Shown one piece after another: positions 45,286-58,408 of a stretch of 64,000 nucleotides of DNA. The DNA is from Mercenaria mercenaria. Lineage: Eukaryota > Mollusca > Bivalvia > Venerida > Veneridae. Within the stretch, counting starts at the first letter, position 1; each line of letters begins with the position of its first letter. Below the pieces are notes generated by a model. The model searched no databases, was not told where the DNA came from, and saw only the letters and a program-made list of their open reading frames with translations. The position numbers and the translations under genes were made by a program. Location of the stretch: NCBI RefSeq assembly GCF_021730395.1, contig NC_069362.1, forward strand, positions 39,264,501 to 39,328,500, in the 5' to 3' direction.

Positions 45286-48200
45286 TCAAAATTTCGTTGA
45301 TTCAACAACATTATTCTCTTTGCTCTTCTCCAGTGAATAAACATTTTCGTTGTCAGTTTTATTCCAGTTAAACCTACTTCCGTGCTGGGCTCCAACCAAA
45401 TCTAACAATACAGCAACAACGAAAGACAAGATAGCATAACCAAGCACTTGGTACAAAAATGTGTAATAACCAATATGTTCATATAAATACCCAATCAATC
45501 TTAAATGACCTATGCCGCCGACAGAGCCACCGAGAAGTATAAGCATCATTCCCATCCCCGTTAATTCAAGATGAAAGTCTGCCCATGCCACACCTGACGG
45601 CCAAAGAGGTGCGAGAAATATACCAAGTGGTTGGACTAGTATCCAGTACGCTAAGGAACTTTTGTTAGCAAGTATTGCCATTAGTATCGCAACAACCGTT
45701 AATCCGCCTGATTGCACTAGAACCAAAATTCGCACCGAAATCCACTTGGCAGCGACAGAAAAACCAACCCGGCCGACCAAGAAGCTGATCCAGAAAGCGG
45801 TGTTGATATACGAACCGTTGTCTTTCGAGAAATCCAACTGGTCAATGGAATAACTGCGAACAAATCCGGCAATAACTCGTTCACCACCACCCACATTAGC
45901 AAAGTAAAAAAACAGAAGGACGAAAATCTGGACGCCGTAACACATCCGACCTCCTGCACACGTAGCGGGATTTATCATTTGTAGAAAAGTCCGATCCTCA
46001 GCTGCTTTTCCTTCTGTTTCCGTATTTTCTTTCTTTACAGTTTCAGCCTCACTATTGCAAAATGTTTGATATCGTCTTTCACGTATTTGATAAGTATAAA
46101 ATGTTAAAGAGTGCAAAGCAACCAGAGCCGCGGAGATAGCATACGAATATTCTATCCTTGATTCCTTAATATACTCTGGCGGGACTGTACTATTAAGCAT
46201 AATGTTTGCAGGAGTTGTTGAGGTATCATCAAAGGCAGTCAAGGTGGTGTTCTCAACATCTTCTCGTTTAACTGCTAGAAATGGATTGGTGTAGAGTGGG
46301 ATTAAAAAGGAGCCGAACCCATAACCAGAATGAAGAAGAATCATTGGTGTCGCTGCCTTCTCTAACCAAAGCTTCAGTATAAGTCGCTGTCCCGCTGAAA
46401 TATGAATAATTCTAATATGATTAACAATGCTTTAATCATCACATCGATATTATGTTGACATCACGTCATCGTGGTACTTAGCATCATGCACGCAACAAGA
46501 AATAGCGCTTTCAAAGTTCATGAAATATTTTACTTATTAACATGTCTTAAACGAAATGTCACATTTCACAAATGTGTTGATTAATTTACACAAATACTGT
46601 GTTATACCACAGTCACACATACGGCGCAAATAGCTACGTCTAGCTACGGATAGAAACGTAGTAACCCGTATCGATCCGTACCTGAGCCGTACGAATTGGT
46701 ACGAATTGATACGGATTACTACATTAAGGTACGTCTCAGGTACGTTTCAATACGGGTCGATACGGATTACTACGTTTTTATCCGTGGCTAGACGTAGCTT
46801 TCCGCGCCGTATGTGTGACTGGGGTATAAGTTATTCGCTTTGCTGAATAATTCGCAATTATTTTCACCAGAACTGAACTCTGCCGCAAGACGTATTACCA
46901 TTTCCGGTCCTTGCGTGTATAAACAAAGACCTACTATTGGCGCCATGCTTGCGCGAAGAAACAGTTCCATTATATTTGATATAAATTTTATAATAAAGAA
47001 CATATTAGAATCGAAATAATTTATAGCAAAACAGTGTTTTAACACTATTTATCCACTCGGGCGGTTATACGTCGTCCGAAATAATTTCACTCGGGCTGCG
47101 CCCTCATGAAATTTATGACGTCTGACGTATAACCGCCCATCGTGTATAAATAGTGATAAAACACTGTTTTGCTATAAATTACTTTTTTAGTAAATCATGT
47201 TCTAAAAGTTCATAATATAGTTGGTGTAGTCCAGGGTTAATGCTTTTTTTATTTGTCAGATGTTATCGTAACGATGACTTATAATATAAGAAAATTACTT
47301 TTCAAAGTATCTCTTGAAGATCAAGATGTTTGACAGGCATAGTAATTTGTAGAAGTTTTATTGAAAGGTGCGGCAGTAGTAAAGGAAAATAACAAAACAA
47401 AATACATTATTTCATTTATAAACAATCAGTAAAAATTTAAATTCATAGTAATAATAGGGGAATTCAGAAAATTTTGAGACTACCACGATTCCGTAGAAAC
47501 TATAACAGGAACCAGCACGATTTAATCAAGGACTTTTAGGGTTTTCAACAGTCGAATCCATTGAAAATCTCAATACAATTGGTTTTGTTATAGCTGTGTT
47601 TCAAGCGTTTTAACAGTCATCACTCTTATACACTTTTATTTTGTTATATCGTAAGCACTGAGGCTTCAGGTAGGAAGAAAAGTAGGTCCTACATAAAGAT
47701 GCGTTGCTCTATAGGTATACCAGCCAAACTGATTCTGCAATAATTTTATACTGTTTACTGTAATTATTTCTCATCAAAGCCACTGCTTATAAGTGGGTTA
47801 GGGTATTGGAGAATCAAAAGTTTAAGATCTACCTCGTATAGGGCACCCTAAATCATCAGCATGATCATCCTCTCATAATGTTGCTTTTCTCTTTCCTTTG
47901 CTGAAAAAAAAATGCTGACAAGGCGTCGCAATAATTATTCCAGAAGCGCCTTTGGTAGTGCAGTACTAGTGTCGGTATAGCATTCCGGTGGGGGGGGGGG
48001 GGGGGGGGCGGCGGGGTGTACTGGGGAGTGTGTGTGTGTGGAGGGGGTGCAGATTACTCTGCGGCTTTCAAGTCATGGAAAGCTCGGACGGGAAATTCGA
48101 TTATGTTAAAGGTGAACATTTTGAGAGGGTGTGGTAAGCAATATTCTTCAATATACGATTTTCTTAATTTTATATCGGCAGTTCCAAAATTTTCTGAATA

Positions 48201-49069
48201 TCCTTGATGCAATCCAATCACTGCCATTCGTAAAAAACAAGACGGCAGGAAGAGAGAATACCTACCAATATTTATGACTGACTCTATAAAACCGCCCATA
48301 AAGCACAAAAACCATAAAAGTTCCACATTTAATGACCATGGGATAAACACCGTCACCACAGCTGCTACGTCCAAAGAAACAGCCAGCATGAGATGACAGT
48401 ATTTGCCGAATTTATCCACCAGAAGTCCGCCGAATACACAGCCAGGAAATAATCCGACGCTCCTTCCAGACACAGCAACAGCTACCTTTTCATAGTCGGT
48501 GTTCAGTTTAATCTTGAGATCAATCAATGTAGGGCCAAATATCTCAAGGTATAACCCCTGAAATAGCAAATATTAAATAATTTATCAGCTTGATGAAAAT
48601 TAAAAAAAAGAAGTGAGTACCTGTGATAGCAATACATTTCTGGAAGTGTCAACAACTGAACATTTGTGTTTCATGTCATGTTAGTGCTGTATAGGGATAT
48701 TAGTGTAACAAAATTATTTTATTTAAACAATAAAGACGTGTTATATTAGCAGTATCATTACCATTTATGTGTTGTTTGTAGCTATATATCCAATTTGCAT
48801 CAGTATACTCAAATCACATTTCATCAGCAAAATATCCTGGTTAACGGGACTAAATTACATAAATGATCAAACAGAAACACCAGTAAATGAAAATGATTAT
48901 CTATATGACACGTGTTAATGGTAGTAACAATAAGTAGGTAATAACATAAGTCTGAGTTATAACGTACCAGAGCCAACCATGTTGCTACAAGGAAACCAGT
49001 TTCGGTGACCTTTTCACACATTGATTTTTTGTGTTTTGCTTCCAAGTCTTTGTCATCAGTCGTATCCAT
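45286..49069 (-). CDS. NaGLT1/MFSD4B-like major facilitator transporter, copy 4
   Basis: Exons (minus) 49069-48968, 48557-48266 and 46394-45286 join to 500 codons plus stop, phases 0 and 1. Start: MDTTDDKDLEAKHKKSMCEK, the only ATG in frame near the first helix, in line with copy 5. Features: VTETGFLVATWLAL, then GLYLEIFGPTLIDLK, GRSVGLFPG, motif A GGLLVDKFGKY, loop with N-glycosylation sites, 12-helix pattern, LAPLWPSGVAWADFHLELTG, LYEHIGYYTFLYQVLGY, VGAQHGSRF, and a short acidic and lysine tail (KSKENNVVESTKF). Closest to copy 5. Intron 2 contains a nested pair of transposable elements and a G-run. Sugar transport is inferred from family membership only. Confidence 0.9.
46425..47190. mobile_element. 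Relative of the 737-bp TIR element, in an intron of copy 4, with a MITE nested in it
   Basis: The left end attctaatatgattaacaat matches the ends of 29812-30548. The interior (46490-46600 and 46828-47040) is the reverse complement of 30130-30450. The right portion (47018-47190) is the 'tttatagcaaaacagtg' palindrome. A CGTA MITE (46608-46827) interrupts it at a point that is continuous in the 29812 copy (about 30350), so it inserted later. Confidence 0.65.
46608..46827. mobile_element. CGTA-rich palindromic MITE, short copy
   Basis: cacagtcacacatacggcgc at the left and gcgccgtatgtgtgactggg at the right, symmetrical throughout. The inner words 'ctagctacggatagaaacgt' and 'gtacctgagccgtac' recur inverted. 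It is younger than the element it sits in. Confidence 0.75.
47989..48008 (+). repeat. G-run in an intron of copy 4
   Basis: About 18 consecutive G, followed by a GGCGG stretch and a short TG run, on the plus strand. On the transcribed sense of the gene it is a C-run. It could form a quadruplex on the plus strand. Confidence 0.8.
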
Positions 49070-49639
49070 TGTATCACCGGAATCGTGATTTTTTTTTTCA
49101 ACACTGAAAAGTGACGACTATGTTTCGTTATATGTTATTGACATTTTCAGCCATGAGACTTGAGATCCTTATATTATAAAATATTACTCCTGATATTGTA
49201 TGCTACATCAGTTTATTCTAAAGGTGATTTTTTCTTGCCTTTATCAAAGTAATTACCCCAAAAGTAAAAACATATAAGCAGTATTGTTATACTTACAAAA
49301 AAAGCTAGGACAAATATACACAAGTGAATATTCCAACTGAAGGATTACTACTCGTCTTAGATACAAATGCATGCCAGATTGTGGCGTGAAAGATAAACTT
49401 TATATTATCATGATGAAAAGAAACGTAATATATTGCTTGACCTAAAATATATATATAAATCTTATGAAATGAACCCGTGAACAGACAATAAATTTTCATT
49501 CCTAACTACGGTAGTGTTGCAGTATCGATTTCACGTTGTATAAATAATTAAAAGTTCAGTATTATTTATTGCTTGAGATAAGCTGACGATAGACTTAAAG
49601 TCTTTACTGTCTTTGCGACTTCAGTTAAACCTGAATTAA

Positions 49640-49828
49640 GTAGTAAGCCTGTTGAATGCAACTGGTGCCTTTGCGACCAGTGCAGACCATGGCTGATCAT
49701 CATGGTCTGCACTTTTCGCTATTCAGTCAGTAAATTTTCAGTGAACTCCCTTTGGAATAATAAATGGTACTCCCCAAATTGAATGATGGACTAGTCCATT
49801 TTAGAAATTTAGCAGGGTAAAGGTTAAG
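49640..49828. mobile_element. Short MITE, 'ctaaatttctaaaatgg' family
   Basis: Starts in agtaagcctgttg and ends aatttagcagggtaaaggtt, with the palindrome gcagaccatggctgatcatc. It lies upstream of transporter copy 4. Confidence 0.6.
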
Positions 49829-52800
49829 CACTTACCCAAGGGAGCGACACAGTCTGGCTGCTTAAGACCAGTTGAAATAAGCACTAAAAATCAATTTGTG
49901 AAGTTAACGCACTTTTGGCTTTAGGCAAGTTGCTAAAAAATACAAGGGATTGCCAAGGCAGATACAATTGTACTTGTAAAATTTATATAATGTTTTCCAC
50001 CAGAATGTATATTTCCTATACGTAACATTATTTTAAAAGAATTTTTATTTAGTAACATGTCACTGAATATTGCTGAAATCACAACAAAGCATTTTTATCT
50101 TATTTACGGCGTATGTGAGCACTGTAATAAGAACATATTGACCATAGATCCAGATCGTTACGCAGAATTGATATCAATTTTGTTTGTGGTCAATATCTGT
50201 ACCCATTTCAAATATTTCACATTTAATGCTATTTTTTTGTATTTACGACGGATATTACCTTCAGTAATAAATAATTTGAAAGTAATTAAAGACAATTTGA
50301 TATAAAAATTATTTTTGATTGAAGGAAATTATTCCATCTATAGATATATAGTTGTTATGCCATTCTGCAGCACAAGTGAACCAACTCCTTTCATTACTTG
50401 TTTTAGAACAGGTACCTAAAGCAATATCTTATTTCAGTGCATGTGGGATGAAATAAACTTCTGGCGAATATACCATTGGCCACAATATCAAATACATGCT
50501 ATCAATATAAAGACAAAGAAGTTGTAAGCTGTTTATTAATTGGACATATTAAGACGGAAAATAGTCTGGTTGATTTTAGAAATAAAATGGCACCCTGTTC
50601 CTCCCACCCCTGCTTTTTACTGGTACTCTCTTCTGTCCATAGACAGACAGGAAAGCGTGTCCAAACCGCTCTCTTTAAATAGATATCTGAATTTGGTACC
50701 CGATGTTTGGACTTTGATACGTCTGAAAACTGAACATAAAAAACTAAACCTTTCTTTTCTGATATTGTCGTAAGACTTTAGGAAAATCTCAAGATTTGAA
50801 ATTAAATTAAGCGGTTTCGTGAAATATTGGCAATATTGGCGCTGTACCTGTATATAGACACAGCCAAAATTTATAAGAAAACTCGATTTGATTACGCCTG
50901 TCCATGACAGCCAAGCAAAGTAAAAGAAAACTCGATTTGATTAAGCCTGTCCATGAGAGCTAGTTTAATGCTCAACGAATCCCCTAACACCAGTTTAGGA
51001 GAAAGAACACTGAATCCGAAAAAAAAAACTCACACATAAACAACACATCTGATTACAATGACAAATATTTTATAAACACGTAAATATGTCAAAAATCTGA
51101 TTACAATGACAAATATTTTATAAACACGTAAATATGTCAAAAATTCGTTGGTCGTTTCGGTTTTCAGAACTAAATTCTGATGGTTCAACAATCCTGAATG
51201 AACAATCTTAAATTCCGGTTTCGCATATTATCATAAACTAGATGTGTATGAAAATGTCCCACTTTTATGTCGAATAGTGTTTTTGCTTATATTGAAGAAT
51301 CATTTAAAGTTGCAAAAGGAATCAACACCATAAATATATTCTAAATGACATAACAACCTGTCTTAGCTACAAATACTGTCGAGTTTGTAGTGCACGATTT
51401 ATTAGTGTAAACGTTATCATGTTAAGAAAGAGAGCATGCACTGACTTGACGTTAATTACATATGTATATATGTTTTGAAATTAATTTAAACTTGTAGAAA
51501 GATAATATGTTTTAAAACAATGTATTATGAATTAAGCAAACACTACTGAAAAAATTTATAACATGCTTGCATAGTTGTACAAAATATAATGAGATCACAA
51601 TTGTGTACCTCGTATCATTAACATATATATATGAATAAAATTAGTAATCAATCGCCAATGCATAATTGACAAAACACATGGATATCCCTGCTCTTACCAA
51701 ATATTATATACATTGTCACTAAACATACATTTGCAACACTTTGTGTAACATCCACAATGTCTTTCGTTACACTTTTTGTTTAATATATATGCAAGTTAAG
51801 CTTTCACCGTACGCTCATCACAAGCTATCAGTTTTTAATTAAAGTACAAGTTAATACTGATAGGTACAAGTACGTCGGTAGATAGTATCAGTAGGTCCAG
51901 CGCATTTAAAACATGAATAATTGAAATAATCTACTTAAGACTCATACGGAAATCAAAGCATTCAGAGAACTGGTGGTGCGGAATTTGGTACATCATTGTG
52001 CCAGGTCAATTGGGTTAAAACAGAGGAAACTTCATTCAAAGTTTGTCTGTTAAAGCAAATACTATGTCATTTGTACAACATGCAGCTTTATAAAACATTT
52101 CAGAGGACATATATATTTGATCTTAATAGTCTGAACGATCGATAAGAAGGAAATTGAAAAAATTAAAACGCATCAAATTGAAATATATCCACACATCCGC
52201 TTCATGAATATCTCACTTATTGATAAATATTCATGAAACGTAGGCTGGTCTTTTTGGCTGTCCTATTTAGAAGTTTCAAAGATCGATTGTATAAGAATGA
52301 AAATACAAACAATTAAATGGATACAAAATACAACCCCAAATAAACGAAATATTCCAATTCTTTGCTTCCTCCAGCGCTTCGTGAATTGCGCTCCGGCCTA
52401 AAAGTACACTTTTTTTGATTTTCTGATACTCTTGGAAAGAAAACAATTTATCTTTAGCTAGGTACTTTTGATAGAAATTCCTTTTCTTTACGTAGGTACA
52501 ATCCACAGAAATGATTACCATATGTCAATTAAAAGGACGCAATTGACTAAACTAACTCTAGACTCATTTTAACATATACATGTATACCAAAACAAGAAAC
52601 CTTCCCATGATGTTTTTATTTCAGTCCATGAAAAATGTAATCAGATTATATAGATATAATTGAAATGTACTTATTAGATTAATGTTCTGACTTAATTTGG
52701 TCTTTTACCACCATAATACCATTTTGATTCTATGCATTATCTTATATTATACTTTCCAGCATTTACTCCTATGTACAGCTTCGTTTAAAAAGAATCAGTG

Positions 52801-53565
52801 ATAGTTTAACGCTTTGCAGTAGATAAAATAAGACGTAAATATATATTATCAACAACAACAACAAATTTTAACTAATAAAATTTTGAGTTATAAGGATTAA
52901 ATGTAACTTTATATACATTTGAACGGGTATAAACCATAATCTTTAGGACTTCTTGCAAGTCATCCGAGAATCGCTAGCTGCAAGAAGTCCATTTGTGTTT
53001 ATATAGGTCAAAACGCTTAGTCATTAATTATTGCTGTATAATTCCGATCTATTTATAACAAATGAAAACCAAAACATTCAGATATGATCAAAGTAAGTAA
53101 TCAGGGACATACCGGTACTCAACTTATAAATGGAATCCAAATATAATTCAGTTCTAATTTGAACTAAGTGTGAACTTACATAAAGAAGGACTGAACATAT
53201 TTATATGGTCAATTTGAACACTAAATATATCATGATTGATAATTTATCCCCGATGTTCATGTTTGAAACTATTGTTTGATAGCACTTCAACTTCTGTTGG
53301 ATACTTATAGGATTCTGTATTTGGTTTGGGGTATACTAGCCAAAACGTACACCTATAAGTTTACTGACATTATGAATATATATGTTGCATTATAAACGAC
53401 GTCAGCGTCAGAACGAGTTGGCGTTCCAACGTGCCGGTATCAAATGTGTCGATATTACTTGGGCAAAACAAAAGATGCGTCATCTGAAATTGTAACTATT
53501 TATAGTGACGTTCCAAATAAGATATTCATTCAACAGTATTATAGGAAAGAATTAACACACTATAT
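49829..53565. other. Intergenic DNA between transporter copies 4 and 5
   Basis: No exon supported. Two direct duplications are visible: a 48-bp unit repeated at 51049 and 51097 (tctgattacaatgacaaata...), and a ~50-bp unit at 50877 and 50927 (agaaaactcgatttgatta...). A short palindrome (gacttcttgcaag ... cttgcaagaagtc-like) lies at about 52948-52990. Open frames of up to 82 residues (50057-50305) have no motif. Confidence 0.45.
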
Positions 53566-56557
53566 TCATAATTTCTTTGATTCAAGAACGTTATTCTCTC
53601 CGACTTTTTCCATTTCAACTACGTTGTCGCTGTCCTTTTTATTCCAGGTAAATCTACTTCCGTGCTGGGCTCCGGTTAGATCAAGTGATACTGCAATTAC
53701 AAAAGACAAGATAGCGTACCCAAGTACTTGGTACAGAAACGTATGATACCCAATATGTTCATATAAATATCCAATTAACCTTAGATGCCCAATTCCACCG
53801 ACAGAGCCACCAAGAAGTAGAAGCATCATTCCCATCCCCGTTAATTCAAGGTGTAAGTCTGCCCATGCCACACCTGACGGCCACAGAGGCGCGAGAAATA
53901 TACCGAGTGGTTGTACCAATATCCAATAAGCTAAAGAATTATGTCTCGCGAAGATTGTCATTAGAATCGCAACAATCGTTAATCCGCCAGATTCTATTAA
54001 AACCAAAATTCGCACCGAAATCCATCTGGCTGCAACTGAAAAGGTAATCCGGCCAATCAAAAAGCTGATCCAAAAAGAGGTGTTGATATACGAGCCGCTG
54101 TCTTTCGAGAAATCCAGCTGGTCAATGGAATAACTGCGAACAAATCCGGCAATGACCCGTTCACCACCACCCACATTTCCAAAGTAAAAGAACAGAAGGA
54201 CGAAAATCTGGATGCCGTAACACATCCGACCTCCTGCACACGTAGCGGGATTTATTAGTTGCAGAAAGGTTCGATCCTCGAATGCTTTTTCTGCCACTGG
54301 CTTTTCTGTATTAATTGTTTCAACCTCATTACTGCAGAATGTTTGATATCGCCTTTCACGAATTTGATAGATATAAAATGTAATTGAGTGCAAAGCAACT
54401 AGTGCTGCAGAGATTGCATATGAATATTCTATCCGCGATTCTGTTATATACTCTGACGGGACTGTACTATTTAGCATAACGTTTGCAGGAGTTGTTGAGA
54501 TATTATATGAGTCAGTCAAGGTGGTGTTCTCAACATCCTCTCGTTTAACTGCTAGAAATGGATTTGTGTATAGTGGGATTAAAAATGAACCAAACCCGTA
54601 ACCCGAATGAAGAAGAATCATTGGGGTTGCAGCCTTCTCTAACCAAAGCTTCAGTATAAGACGCTGTCCCGCTGAAATAGGCAAGTAAGTAAAAATGTTA
54701 ATTTAGATATTAAATTCATAGTCAAGTTATTTTATTTCAAAAAAAAAATTTGAATAAGGAAAACGACCCCAGTAAATGAGTGAAAGAAGTTTTATGAATA
54801 TTAAAAGTCCAAATATTTCAAAATTGACAAAGGCATTTAAAAGCTTCCAATGTTTAACATCTGACAACATACAGAATATACGACGTATAAATATATGAGC
54901 AGGAAAGTAATAGAAAACTTAGAAGAACCTTTGGAATCAACGCATGCAAACAAGTAAAACAATGGAAGACTTGGTTTGCTTGGGTCTGTTCATGAGTGAT
55001 ACCGAAATGTGTAATAAGCATTACACTTGAAAAGAAAATGTTTTGCCAAAAACAAAGACATACCAATGTTGACAATTGACTCTACAAAGCCGCCCACAAA
55101 ACACAAAAACCACAGAACTTCCACGTTTGGTGACCATGGTATAAACACTGTTACTACTGCTGCTACATCTAAACAAACAGCCAACATGAGATGGCAGTAT
55201 TTCCTGAACTTGTCCACCAGAAGTCCACCAAATACGCAACCAGGAAATAGTCCGACCATCCTGCCAGACACGGCCACGGCTATATTTTCATAGTCGGTGT
55301 TCAGTTTGATCTTGAGATCAATCAATGTTGGACCAAATATCTCAAGATATAAACCCTGAAATGGAATATTTCAAATATAAAGTATGTATACATTTTCTAC
55401 TTAGAATATAACAGGGCAGTTAAAACAGTAACCTCTCTTATAAAACCACATATTTCAACAGTGAGTTTCAAACGATAGTTCACTGTTGACGTAATCAAGT
55501 GTCAAATCAGTACATAGATATCGGTATAGAACAATACTATGACACTGTGCGTCAGCTTCATGTTCATTCTTTGTTTATTATTTCACCTAATTTCTTAGTA
55601 GGCAAGTAAAATGCTCATATAGTATTTGGTTTTTCACATTTAACAAAACAACTAACGTACTCTCGATAATTTGGAAATATCTTTCTTGTTACTAAACGTA
55701 CATTCATGAAATTTCTTATATGTTATGAAAACCATAACTTTAATTGCATATTACCTATTGAGGAACCTTGGGCATTGCAAAAATTTCATGTTTCGACCTT
55801 TACCCGTGTTTGAATAGATATAAAACACATCTGATTAAAAATTATTGTTTCCGTTAAGAGAGCAAAGATCAGTATAATGTCGGAAGGATGTATATATATT
55901 GAATTGTGAGCGACATTTAATCAAATATTTAACAAAATCTGCAATAAATTTAGATACTCCAGAATAAATCTTAAATCATTTTTGTTTTCATGTTGACCTG
56001 CCTTATGCTGAAACATTTGTGTGTATTTTTGATAATTTTTTAAATAAGGTTAATGTAACATTACATGAATTTGCTGAAATTTTAATACATGTATGCTTTT
56101 TACAATATACTGTTCTAAATGTGCGAGAAATATTACAAATATAATTATCTTGAAAGACATTGCCAGAAATATAGAGTGGAGCTGAAGCCTTTTTTTATAA
56201 CGGATGTTTCCTACAGTGGACATAAACAAGCCTTAATTATTATTACCCTTAATCTGCTAAATTTCTATTTAACGAACTTGTCCGTCTTTCAAGGGGTGCT
56301 TACCAAAAAGATACTGACTGAATAGCGAAGCAGGATGATCTTGGTCTGCACTGATCGGAAAGGCAGAATCCCTTGCCGCCAGCAGGCTAAGGTTTAAGAG
56401 TGTTTTTCAATTTAGTAAACGTTATAAAGTTAAGTAATACTATATTGCAACTTACGAGAGCTAGCCATGTGGCTACAAGGAAGCCAGTTTCAACAACCTT
56501 TTCACATGTTGATCTTTGTGGCTTTATATCGGTATCTTCGTCTTTAGCAGTGTCCAT
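53566..56557 (-). CDS. NaGLT1/MFSD4B-like major facilitator transporter, copy 5
   Basis: Exons (minus) 56557-56456, 55355-55064 and 54671-53566 join to 499 codons plus stop, phases 0 and 1. The start MDTAKDEDTDIKPQRSTCEK aligns with copy 4. A CAG just upstream of it (complement of 56569-56571) may be an acceptor, so a 5' UTR exon is likely. Features: VVETGFLVATWLAL, PTLIDLKIKLNTDYENIAVA, GRMVG in place of GRSxG, motif A GGLLVDKFRKY with Arg for the usual Gly after Phe, loop with NTT and NST sites, SVAARWISVRILVLIESGG, LAPLWPSGVAWADLHLELTG, TGAQHGSRF where others have VGAQHGSRF, and tail ENNVLESKKL. The two motif changes may alter function or mark relaxed constraint. The frame is intact. Confidence 0.9.
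56247..56397. mobile_element. Short MITE in intron 1 of copy 5
   Basis: cttaatctgctaaatttct at the left and agcaggctaaggtttaa at the right. Same family as 18785 and 57391, with a reduced centre. Confidence 0.6.
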
Positions 56558-56604
56558 TTTGTCGTCGTCTGCAAAATACAAGCACAGAGCATGCAAAGTT
56601 TAAT

Positions 56605-57390
56605 AACAAACTTGTTTTCCAAAAGAATCTGGCAACTGCGGTATAATAAAGGTTACTATCTTAATGAATTACAAAGATGAACAGGGTATATAAGTAAGAT
56701 GTGATACAAAGTTATATTAATTTTACAGATGGCTTTTTTTACGCACTTGATCAGGAAAATGTACATAAAGCCATTATTCATTTGTACTCACCTGCATTTA
56801 AAGAAAATACAGGTATTTTATCTTACATTTTATCTTTTTACCGTCGTACCCATTTATCAACAGAAACAGAAAAGAACATTTTCATAGAACATTGTCTGTT
56901 ATACAAATCGTCATCTAACAATTCGTGAAGTCGTGAAAATTAATGACAACCATCAAATCTATTTGGTTATGAAATTTTATTATATTTTATACGATGGTTA
57001 TAATATGACAATGTTTTGAAAATTGACTATCTAATTCTGCGGTATTTAATAGGTTTAACTAATTTTTGCATATAAAGTTGGTCGCGGAATTGCCCACGTA
57101 TGTTAGCATAGCACAATAATGACCAATTGTTTCATACATAATGTGCCAATAATGGATGGAAAAATAACTTTGAAAAGTCAATCAATAAAAATCAGATACA
57201 AACAAGTTGTATTAGCAATAGTCATTTCCGGTTTAGATCATTAAAGTCCTTAATAGTTTTAAATAAACCAAATCTCGTCTAGGTTCTAACTTTTGCAAAC
57301 AAAAATAAGGTGGCAGCATTTAATTGAACATTGAATTTCAGCCTTGTATTGTATGAACGAGCGACAAGGAGACTAACATTCATCAATGGA
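56605..57390. other. Upstream region of transporter copy 5
   Basis: No exon, repeat or promoter motif that I can support. Confidence 0.35.
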
Positions 57391-57562
57391 CCTTTACCCT
57401 GCGAAATTTCTAAAATGGACTGGTCCATCGTTCAAACTGGGAAGCACCATTTATTATTGAAAGGTTGAGTAGCGAACAGTGCAGACGAAGATCCGTGCAG
57501 GCTGATCTGTCTGCACTCGTCGCAAAGGCAGAATCACTTGCCGCCAGCAGGCTTAAGGTTAA
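57391..57562. mobile_element. Short MITE, 'ctaaatttctaaaatgg' family
   Basis: Begins cctttaccctgcgaaatttc and ends cgccagcaggcttaaggtt, with central gatccgtgcaggctgatctg. Confidence 0.65.
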
Positions 57563-58034
57563 CAACAGATGTTTTAACAGTAGCACTAATTTTATATCGG
57601 TTGTAAACCATTGTTAGAACAGTTTGAACTTGCAAAAGTGGAACATAAATTGATCAAAATGTACACAAATCATGTAGCCGATATTGCATGTATCATTAAT
57701 TCAATTTATCAAAAGATCATACCTTTAAAATTGACAAAGTACGTCGATGCGTGTCTTCAGTTTTTTTATACTTCAAAATGAAAGCGTTCGTTCCAGTTAA
57801 AATCGTACAGGAGAATCAGCACCAGAAATAAATGTACCCAAATTTAGCGCAAATGACGTTTTCACAGTCTATCTTAGCTACAGACACATGTAAGCTCCTA
57901 GTATACATAGTATACAAGAAATTTTGGTATTTGCAGTTGTATATCATGTTGCGAAAAGAAGCATAATATATACTCGTATTTTGACCTCACTGATATAAAC
58001 CGTATATAACATGTTAAAGTGTTGGTCCCTAAGC

Positions 58035-58408
58035 TACGGTGCCCCTAAAGTGACATGTTACACACTTTTTTCCACTTAGGTAATGTGAGACTTTTTTTTA
58101 TTTCGTTTAAACGAAATCATTTCGTTAAAACGAAATAAGTACTTCGTTTAAACGAAATCATTTCGTTTGAACGAAATAAGTATTTCGTTTAAACGAAATA
58201 ACATTTCGTTTAAACGAAATCATTTCATTTTAACGAAATAACTAATTCGTTTAAACGAAATCATTTCGTTTTAACGAAATAACATTTCGTAAAAACGAAA
58301 TGATTTCGTTTGAACGAAATAACTATTTCGTTTAAACGAAATAAAAAAAAGTCTCACATTACCTAAGTGGAAAACAAGTGTGTAACATGTCACTTTAGGG
58401 GCACCGTA
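58035..58408. mobile_element. 374-bp TIR element built on twelve tandem palindromes
   Basis: Ends tacggtgcccctaaagtgac and its inverse gtcactttaggggcaccgta. Inverted identity continues almost unbroken for about 70 bp (cttaggtaatgtgagact). The 6-bp target repeat ctaagc is at 58029-58034 and 58409-58414. The core (about 58100-58345) has twelve imperfect copies of the 18-bp self-complementary word atttcgtttaaacgaaat, spaced 2-5 bp. Seven hold an exact gtttaaac. No coding capacity. Superfamily unknown. Confidence 0.9.

Noticed and set aside
50057-50305. 82-codon open frame upstream of transporter copy 4
   Set aside because: AT-rich, no motif, no splice or paralogue support.
58090-58350. CRISPR-like regular array
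   Set aside because: Spacers are only 2-5 bp and the context is eukaryotic. It is a palindrome array within a TIR element.
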